From an uncultured Chlorobiota bacterium (GTDB taxonomy: Bacteria > Bacteroidota > Kapaibacteriia > OLB7): DNA of 10,677 bases. Made by a program: the position numbers and the translations under genes. The notes below the pieces were generated by a model. The model did not search any database. It saw only the letters and a list, made by a program, of their open reading frames with translations, and was not told where the DNA came from. The stretch lies in NCBI GenBank assembly GCA_946481475.1, contig CAMLOB010000089.1:1-10677 (forward strand), read 5' to 3'. Of the stretch, positions 6,164 to 10,677 are shown one piece after another; position 1 is the stretch's first letter; every line of letters begins with the position of its first letter.

Positions 6164-6601
6164 ATGTCAATCGTCAAATTCAATCCGTTCAGCGATGCCG
6201 TCGGTTTTCAGCGCGAGATGAACCGTCTGTTCGATGATTTCTTCCCGGCCCGTCGTGAAGGAAACGGCAATACCGCTCTCTGGCATCCGACGGTCGATGT
6301 TCACGAGGATGAGCATAGCTATCTGATCGACGCGGAACTGCCCGGACTGAAGAAAGAGGACGTGAAGGTGAATTTCCAGGACGGCGTTCTCACAATTTCG
6401 GGGGAGAGGAAGTACGAAAACGAATCGAAGGAGAAGAACGCCCACCGCGTCGAGCGATTCTACGGCAAGTTCTCCCGGACATTCAACTTCCCTTCGACAA
6501 TCAACGGTGACGGGATTTCCGCTTCGTACGATAACGGTGTATTGAAGATCACGGTACCGAAGGCTGAAGAGGTGAAGCCCCGGCAGATTGCCGTCAATTG
6601 A
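6164..6601 (+). CDS. Small heat-shock protein, Hsp20/alpha-crystallin family
   Basis: The protein has 145 residues, normal for bacterial class A Hsp20. A short N-terminal arm (FNPFSDAVGFQREMNRLFDDFF) precedes an alpha-crystallin domain of about residues 40-135. It includes ELPGLKKEDVKV (58-69), GVLTISGERK (74-83), ERFYGKFSRTFNFP (97-110) and the signature NGVLKITVPK (124-133). The C-terminal I-A-V (142-144) fits the I-x-I/V anchor used for oligomer assembly. Such proteins are ATP-independent cytoplasmic holdases that bind unfolding proteins under heat or other stress. The gene stands alone, with its own Shine-Dalgarno, leader and terminator, which fits stress induction, though no classical heat-shock control element is visible. 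The start was chosen on the Shine-Dalgarno and on family alignment. Confidence 0.95.
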   Translation: MSIVKFNPFSDAVGFQREMNRLFDDFFPARREGNGNTALWHPTVDVHEDEHSYLIDAELPGLKKEDVKVNFQDGVLTISGERKYENESKEKNAHRVERFYGKFSRTFNFPSTINGDGISASYDNGVLKITVPKAEEVKPRQIAVN

Positions 6602-6667
6602 GCAAGCTCTGTGATATGATGGCTATCGCGATTCGATGACTATGATGTCTGCATAATGGTGAACAGG

Positions 6668-6699
6668 CGCATCCGCCGCAAGGCGGGTGCGTTTTTTTT
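6668..6699 (+). terminator. Intrinsic terminator of hsp20
   Basis: CGCATCCGCC (6668-6677) pairs with GGCGGGTGCG (6682-6691) over 10 bp (one G-T pair) around a GCAA tetraloop, followed directly by eight T residues (6692-6699). It lies 66 bp after the hsp20 stop. There is no T-run on the other side, so it works toward the plus strand only. Confidence 0.92.
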
Positions 6700-6724
6700 G
6701 ACCGGCGAAGAAGAAGGGGAGGTA

Positions 6725-7213
6725 TCAGAGAGTGGGAAAGAATCGTCCCGTCTTCAGTCGATATCCGACATACTCCGGAAACCGGGCGACAAGCCTTCTC
6801 TCCTCATAGCGTGATTTTGCCACAAAGAAGAGGGTGATCAGAGCTGCTCCGGCGACGATGGCAATGCGGTCGGTTCCGGAAAGAGCGAGGGTCGTTCCAC
6901 CCCAGATCATCAGCATGATGCCGCCGTAGATCGGATGCCGGACACGGGAATAGATACCGGAGGTAATCAAATGTCCGGTCTCTTTCGGCTCCGGCGTCGG
7001 CCTCAGGTTGGAGCCGAGACCGAATGTTCCGCTGAGCATCAGAATCAACCCGCAAACGACCGGCAGGATGCCGACGAAAAAGAGAGGATGGAGTCCGGAG
7101 ATTGTTTCGACAGTCCGGTTCCGATCGAGCAGAAGAAGATATCCCCAGCCCCCGAGCAGCAGGAACTGGGTTGCGACCCAGAGAAGTCCGATGATGTTCG
7201 GAGCCGGTTGCAT
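6725..7213 (-). CDS. Isoprenylcysteine carboxyl methyltransferase-like membrane protein
   Basis: This 162-residue protein has about four hydrophobic segments (near 7-29, 43-62, 97-112 and 117-133). It carries the ICMT/PEMT-family signature: LITSGIYSRVRHPIYGG (82-98), then YEERRLVARFPEYVGYRL...RFFP (136-160). In this family the RHP-Y and EE-L elements form the S-adenosylmethionine site at the membrane face. Eukaryotic ICMT methylates prenylated cysteine; bacterial homologues are widespread and mostly of unknown substrate, so no specific reaction is claimed. The ATG at 7211-7213 is the only sensible start and lacks a Shine-Dalgarno. The gene starts 30 bp after the lipoprotein gene stop on the same strand, so the two are probably co-transcribed. 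Confidence 0.85.
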   Translation of the reverse strand: MQPAPNIIGLLWVATQFLLLGGWGYLLLLDRNRTVETISGLHPLFFVGILPVVCGLILMLSGTFGLGSNLRPTPEPKETGHLITSGIYSRVRHPIYGGIMLMIWGGTTLALSGTDRIAIVAGAALITLFFVAKSRYEERRLVARFPEYVGYRLKTGRFFPTL

Positions 7214-7243
7214 ATCGGCGGAATGAAGTATGAAGCTCTCGGC

Positions 7244-9190
7244 TTACTCCTGCATCCAGAGCGTTCCGTATCGGTAGGCCGAGCCGCTTGTCGGTCCCTT
7301 CGGACCGATCACCAGCAGGTAATTCCGTCCCTCGCTCAGCTCCACTCCCGAAATCCGTGCCACCTCCTCGGTGGTTCCGGCAACCGTCACCGAAAATGTC
7401 TGGCGCCGGACTTCCTTGATAACCGTCGGTGAAGGCGTTCCGAAATCAATGGTTGTCTCGACCGGACCTTTGGAGGAATCCGAACGGATCTCCAGTCTTC
7501 CCTCTCCCGGCACGCCATTCAGAAAACGGATCGCGGCTTTTCCGGCCGGAACCGGTTCGGTCGGACGGGGGAAAGCGACAAGTTGCCGGTTCGATTCCCC
7601 TGTCAGTCCGACGGTATAGCCGGAGGTGGAGAGATCAAGCGTGGTTGCCGAAGTCCCCGTCCCGTTGATCGTTACCTGTTCGGCCGGAAGAATTCCGGGA
7701 AAGACATAGCTGTAAGCGACATCCGTAATGCGAATGGTTCCCAGCGATGTCGTCGCTTCGAATGAGACGGTTCCGTTCGGTACCATACTGAAGAAGTTGA
7801 CCTGCCGTCCGATGCTCTGCAACGGTTCCAGCGAGGGGGTCCCGGCCGATTCTTTCAGGATGTAGAGAGAAGGCTTGTCGTTCTCTTCGAGAGTCAGCAG
7901 CGTATAATCTCCCTGTTCGAACCTGTAGAGTCCTCCCTGATAGAACGTCCCGTTCGACGTCTGTTCCAGAGCCACCGGATAGAGTCCGGCAGGGAGTTCA
8001 CGATAGGGGGTGACGACTCCGATGCCCGGACTGCTGAACAGGCGGAATCCCGGCGTTATCCCCTCCGGCGCCCCGGCGCGAGCCGTTACCGACACGGTCT
8101 CGACATTCGTCAGGTTCACTCCCCGCACCCGGAAAGTTCCTGCCGAAGGAGAACCGCTCGGACGGTTCAGCGTGGCTGCGCGGATCCCTCCGATGTCGTT
8201 GTCGAAGACGATGATTGTTGCCTCTCCCCCTACTTCCACCAGAATCGGTGCGCGTGTGGTGTCGCCGCTCCGGGTCACGATAACCAGCGTATCTCCTCCG
8301 GCTTCGCTGCAGATTTCAACGGGGGTCGATGCGGAGAGGGAGAGGGGTTGTAGATCGGAAGCGATCGGCGTCCCCTGACCCATGAGTCCGGCGGAGATCG
8401 GTTCATCCCGCAAGCCGTTGAGAATGCGAAGGTTCGCACTGTTTCTCGTTTCCGGCGTCGTCTCCTGAAGCTGTCCCCCGGCCGGGTTCGGTGTATAGAG
8501 GGGGAGGGTATAGAACTTGACCATGCCGTTTTCCTGCCCCACAATCAGGGCAACGACCTCTCCCGGATTGATTGTCAATCTGGCCGAGGCCGATTCCGCT
8601 GTGCTGTCCCCTTCAAACAGATAGAAGGAGTGATCTCCTTGCGGCAGATCCTGCGATGATCCGAAGCCGGGACCGGCGACCGGAGGAAATATCTGTGCTC
8701 CGCTGCGACATCCCTGACGCAGCAGGAAGGAGCGGTCGGGAACGGCATTGATGAAGTAGACCCGACCAAGATCCTGATTTTCCAGATCGGCGCGTTCCGT
8801 GGAGGAGGAGGAGAGCGTGATCAGCCGTCTGGCGTCGGCGTTCCCGGTGACGAAGTAGGTATAGTGATGGAACGCCGATGCCGATGTCGGAAAGCGTGAG
8901 TCCGGGATTGTGTCGACGATGCCCGAACCGGCAATGGTGATCGGAAAGAGCTCACGATTGAAAAAAGGGGCGAACGAAGTCGAGGTTCCCGGGACCAGCT
9001 CTTTGACTGCACTGATCTCGTCGATGTTGAAATCGATATTCCCGTTCGAAAGGTTGACGATCCGGACCTGCACGCTGTCGGGCAGCGGAGGGTTCAGCAG
9101 TGCATCGTCTTCGGACATGTCGCAGCCGAAGATGCCGGCCGTCAGCGTCAGGAGTGAGAGGAGCAAAAGAGTTTTTTTTCCGGATATCAT
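7244..9190 (-). CDS. Lipoprotein with six DUF4397-like repeats
   Basis: The protein has 648 residues. The N-terminus is a lipoprotein signal: basic MISGKK, a hydrophobic core, and IFGC with the acylated Cys at residue 23. Acidic residues follow (CDMSEDD), which may favour surface display as in Bacteroidota lipoprotein export signals. The rest looks like six units of about 100 residues. Units begin at VQVRIVNLSNG (40), GRVYFINAVPD (142), ANLRILNGLRD (252), FRVRGVNLTN (353), QVNFFSMVPNG (463) and AAIRFLNGVPG (552). Most end with a strand such as VALIVGQENGMVKFYTL or YTLLTLEENDKPSLYIL. The opening 'VRxxNxxp' pattern resembles DUF4397 domains, which are beta-sandwich-like modules of unknown function in secreted proteins. 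I infer an envelope scaffold or binding protein; no catalytic motif is seen. No Shine-Dalgarno precedes the ATG at 9188-9190. Confidence 0.8.
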   Translation of the reverse strand: MISGKKTLLLLSLLTLTAGIFGCDMSEDDALLNPPLPDSVQVRIVNLSNGNIDFNIDEISAVKELVPGTSTSFAPFFNRELFPITIAGSGIVDTIPDSRFPTSASAFHHYTYFVTGNADARRLITLSSSSTERADLENQDLGRVYFINAVPDRSFLLRQGCRSGAQIFPPVAGPGFGSSQDLPQGDHSFYLFEGDSTAESASARLTINPGEVVALIVGQENGMVKFYTLPLYTPNPAGGQLQETTPETRNSANLRILNGLRDEPISAGLMGQGTPIASDLQPLSLSASTPVEICSEAGGDTLVIVTRSGDTTRAPILVEVGGEATIIVFDNDIGGIRAATLNRPSGSPSAGTFRVRGVNLTNVETVSVTARAGAPEGITPGFRLFSSPGIGVVTPYRELPAGLYPVALEQTSNGTFYQGGLYRFEQGDYTLLTLEENDKPSLYILKESAGTPSLEPLQSIGRQVNFFSMVPNGTVSFEATTSLGTIRITDVAYSYVFPGILPAEQVTINGTGTSATTLDLSTSGYTVGLTGESNRQLVAFPRPTEPVPAGKAAIRFLNGVPGEGRLEIRSDSSKGPVETTIDFGTPSPTVIKEVRRQTFSVTVAGTTEEVARISGVELSEGRNYLLVIGPKGPTSGSAYRYGTLWMQE

Positions 9191-9192
9191 CT

Positions 9193-9221
9193 GTATAAAT
9201 AGCTAATGCCGTCAAGTGCAA
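9193..9221 (-). promoter_or_regulatory. Candidate promoter of the lipoprotein gene
   Basis: On the minus strand, TTGCAC (9216-9221), a 17-bp spacer and TTATAC (9193-9198) precede the ATG by only 2 bp. If real, the transcript would be leaderless or nearly so, which fits the absence of a Shine-Dalgarno. The -10 match is weak. Confidence 0.2.
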
Positions 9222-9330
9222 AAGGGAGCTTGCTTTTTTTCTTCCGTTGGAAGATCGGAGTGAAGCTATTGCGTCGGGGAGAATCTGGCAAGTCGGAATT
9301 CTTTCCACTCCTCTCTCTACCCCGGCAGAG

Positions 9331-9364
9331 TCACGCGAAGGGCGCAAAGAGCAACGACGCAAAG
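9331..9364. repeat. Short intergenic repeat of the CGCAAAG type
   Basis: The stretch reads TCACGCGAAGG, then GCGCAAAGAGC, then GACGCAAAG: a degenerate run of GCGAAG/GCAAAG words. Similar 'cacgcgaaggcgcaaag' stretches are, from memory, dispersed in intergenic DNA of many bacteria. It lies 20 bp beyond the rsmB-like stop codon. The remaining gap to 9191 shows no gene and no clear intrinsic terminator. Confidence 0.5.
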
Positions 9365-9384
9365 GGGAGGGGCGATTCCTGATC

Positions 9385-10677
9385 TCACTCCTTGCGTAAC
9401 CGTGCGCCGAATGCTCCGTCGGTTCCGTGCCGATGGGGCCAGGTTCTGATGAAGCCTTCTTCGGTTACGACTCCTTTGCGCAGCGCCGAGTCGGGGACGA
9501 ACGACCCCGCCGACTCGATGTGGAACTCCGGGTGCCGTTCCAGAAACCGGGCGACGATCATCTCGTTCTCTTCCGGTTCGGTTGTGCAGGTCGTATAGAC
9601 GAGGGCTCCTCCCGGTTTGACGAGCGAGGCGGCATGGTCGATCAGTTGCGACTGCAATCCGGCAAGTCGTTCGATCTCCTTCTGTTCCCGCTTCCACTTG
9701 ATCTCCGGCTTCCGTCGCAGCGTCCCGAGTCCGGAGCAGGGGGCCTCCAGCAGCACCACATCGGCCGGTTCGGTCTCATCCAGTTGCTTCAGCTTCACAT
9801 CATATTTGTCGAGGGCGATAATCTCTCCTTTCCCCTCCATCATTTCGGCCATTGCCGTGGTCTTTCCGCCGGGTGCGGCGCAGAGATCGATCACCCGCAT
9901 GCCGGGCTTCACGCCGCTCAGCAACGTCACAACTCCGGCCCCGTCATCCTGAGCGGTAACAAATCCCTCTCTGAAAACATCTGTTGAAGCCGGATCGGGG
10001 AGGTGACGGACGTGGAGATAGCCGGGAAGAATAACCGAGCGTTCAACCGATGCGCCGAGCGCAAGGAGTGTCCGTTTGACCTGTTCGACGGTTGTCTTCC
10101 GGACATCGACCCGGAGGGAAGTGACCGGGCGGATATTGTTTGCCCTGACCAGAGCGGTCGTTTCTTCGGGGCCAAGTCGGTCGATCCACCGGCGGACCAT
10201 CCACTGCGGATGGGATTCCATCACCGAGAGATAGTGGACAATGTTTTCGTCGGGGTTCGGCCAGGTGATCGCGTCCATCTTCCGGATGATATTCCGCAGA
10301 ATACCGTTGACGATGCCGGAGGACCGCTTCCCCTTCAGGCGCTTGACGATCTCGACCGATTCATTGACGGCGGCCGAGTGGGGGATACGATCCATGAAGA
10401 GGAGCTGATAGAGGGCTACCCGCAGGGCGTTCTTGACCGTGGGGATACATTTCTGGAACTCACCGTGATAAAATCCGGTCAGCACCCAGTCAAGCCGTTC
10501 CCGATGGCGCATCACTCCGCCGGTAAGTTCCCGCAGGAGCCGTCGGTCACGTGAGTCCATCGTCTCTGCGGCGTATGTATGGTCCAGAAGCTTGTCGATC
10601 CAGGAATCGCTCCTGTCGACCCGCGTCAGGATCTTCACGGCCAGTCCGCCGGCCTCGGTGGAGGCGGGCGACCTGGA
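9385..10677 (-). CDS. rsmB: 16S rRNA cytosine-C5 methyltransferase, RsmB-type, with shortened catalytic core (5' end outside window)
   Basis: A GTG at 10636-10638 would give 417 residues (numbering used here), but the frame stays open to the window edge. Upstream residues (GGLAVKIL) fit the usual RsmB start (xxxALxVL), so the true start is probably outside. Residues 1-125 resemble the NusB-like RNA-binding domain, and the rest is a Rossmann methyltransferase of the NOL1/NOP2/Sun family. Motif I is DLCAAPGGKTT (251-261), the SAM-ribose Asp is D277, motif IV is LLEAPCSG (296-303) and motif VI is YTTCTTEPEENE (348-359) with likely nucleophile Cys351. RsmB makes m5C967 in 16S rRNA. Two oddities stand out: the motif IV Asp (DAPCS) is Glu298, and only about 5 residues (DETEP) separate motif II from motif IV where E. 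coli RsmB has about 29, so motif III (GDG/GDA) is missing. Activity may be altered. Confidence 0.85.
   Translation of the reverse strand, partial: SRSPASTEAGGLAVKILTRVDRSDSWIDKLLDHTYAAETMDSRDRRLLRELTGGVMRHRERLDWVLTGFYHGEFQKCIPTVKNALRVALYQLLFMDRIPHSAAVNESVEIVKRLKGKRSSGIVNGILRNIIRKMDAITWPNPDENIVHYLSVMESHPQWMVRRWIDRLGPEETTALVRANNIRPVTSLRVDVRKTTVEQVKRTLLALGASVERSVILPGYLHVRHLPDPASTDVFREGFVTAQDDGAGVVTLLSGVKPGMRVIDLCAAPGGKTTAMAEMMEGKGEIIALDKYDVKLKQLDETEPADVVLLEAPCSGLGTLRRKPEIKWKREQKEIERLAGLQSQLIDHAASLVKPGGALVYTTCTTEPEENEMIVARFLERHPEFHIESAGSFVPDSALRKGVVTEEGFIRTWPHRHGTDGAFGARLRKE

Noticed and set aside
9226..9256. Intrinsic terminator after the rsmB-like gene
   Set aside because: CTTCC/GGAAG can form a short stem, but the T-run precedes it on the plus strand and is an A-run after it on the minus strand, so it has the wrong polarity.

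Overview
The window looks like chromosomal DNA from a moderately high-GC member of the Bacteroidota/Chlorobiota (FCB) assemblage. The main evidence is a secreted beta-propeller protein whose C-terminus looks like a type IX secretion sorting domain. Supporting signs are a lipoprotein with an acidic stretch after its lipobox cysteine, starts that mostly lack a Shine-Dalgarno sequence, and a possible TTG/TAnnTTTG-type promoter. The lineage is inferred; no rRNA or ribosomal protein gene is present to fix it.

Layout, left to right. (1) 1-729 (+) is the 3' part of a two-domain GH3 glycosidase resembling NagZ, entering from outside the window. (2) 730-943 holds two direct copies of a REP-like hairpin with a GTAG head. 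(3) 944-2851 (+) encodes a secreted Asp-box (BNR) propeller protein with a sorting domain. (4) 2852-3080 holds an 82-bp near-perfect palindrome and a smaller dyad. (5) 3081-4445 (+) is an AtuA-family (DUF1446) protein. (6) 4446-4575 is a convergent junction made almost entirely of a long hairpin of degenerate 12-mers. (7) 4576-5820 (-) is a ThrE-type threonine/serine exporter. (8) 5821-6163 is the divergent regulatory region between thrE and hsp20. (9) 6164-6601 (+) is a small heat-shock protein, followed by a strong intrinsic terminator. (10) 6725-7213 and 7244-9190 (both -) are a probable two-gene unit: a six-repeat DUF4397-like lipoprotein, then an isoprenylcysteine-methyltransferase-like membrane protein 30 bp downstream. 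(11) 9191-9384 carries a GCAAAG-type repeat. (12) 9385-10677 (-) is an RsmB-type rRNA cytosine methyltransferase that runs off the right edge.

The genes do not form one pathway. They are mostly single housekeeping or envelope genes: wall recycling or glycan cleavage, secreted surface proteins, amino-acid export, proteostasis and rRNA modification. The only plausible operon is the lipoprotein and methyltransferase pair. I see no phage, transposase, CRISPR, tRNA or rRNA, and no clear undescribed multi-gene system. The most interesting features are the intergenic DNA, where four unrelated repeat or palindrome families occupy separate gene junctions; an RsmB homologue missing about 24 residues of its catalytic core, with Glu replacing the motif IV Asp; and the lipoprotein built from six units of about 100 residues.
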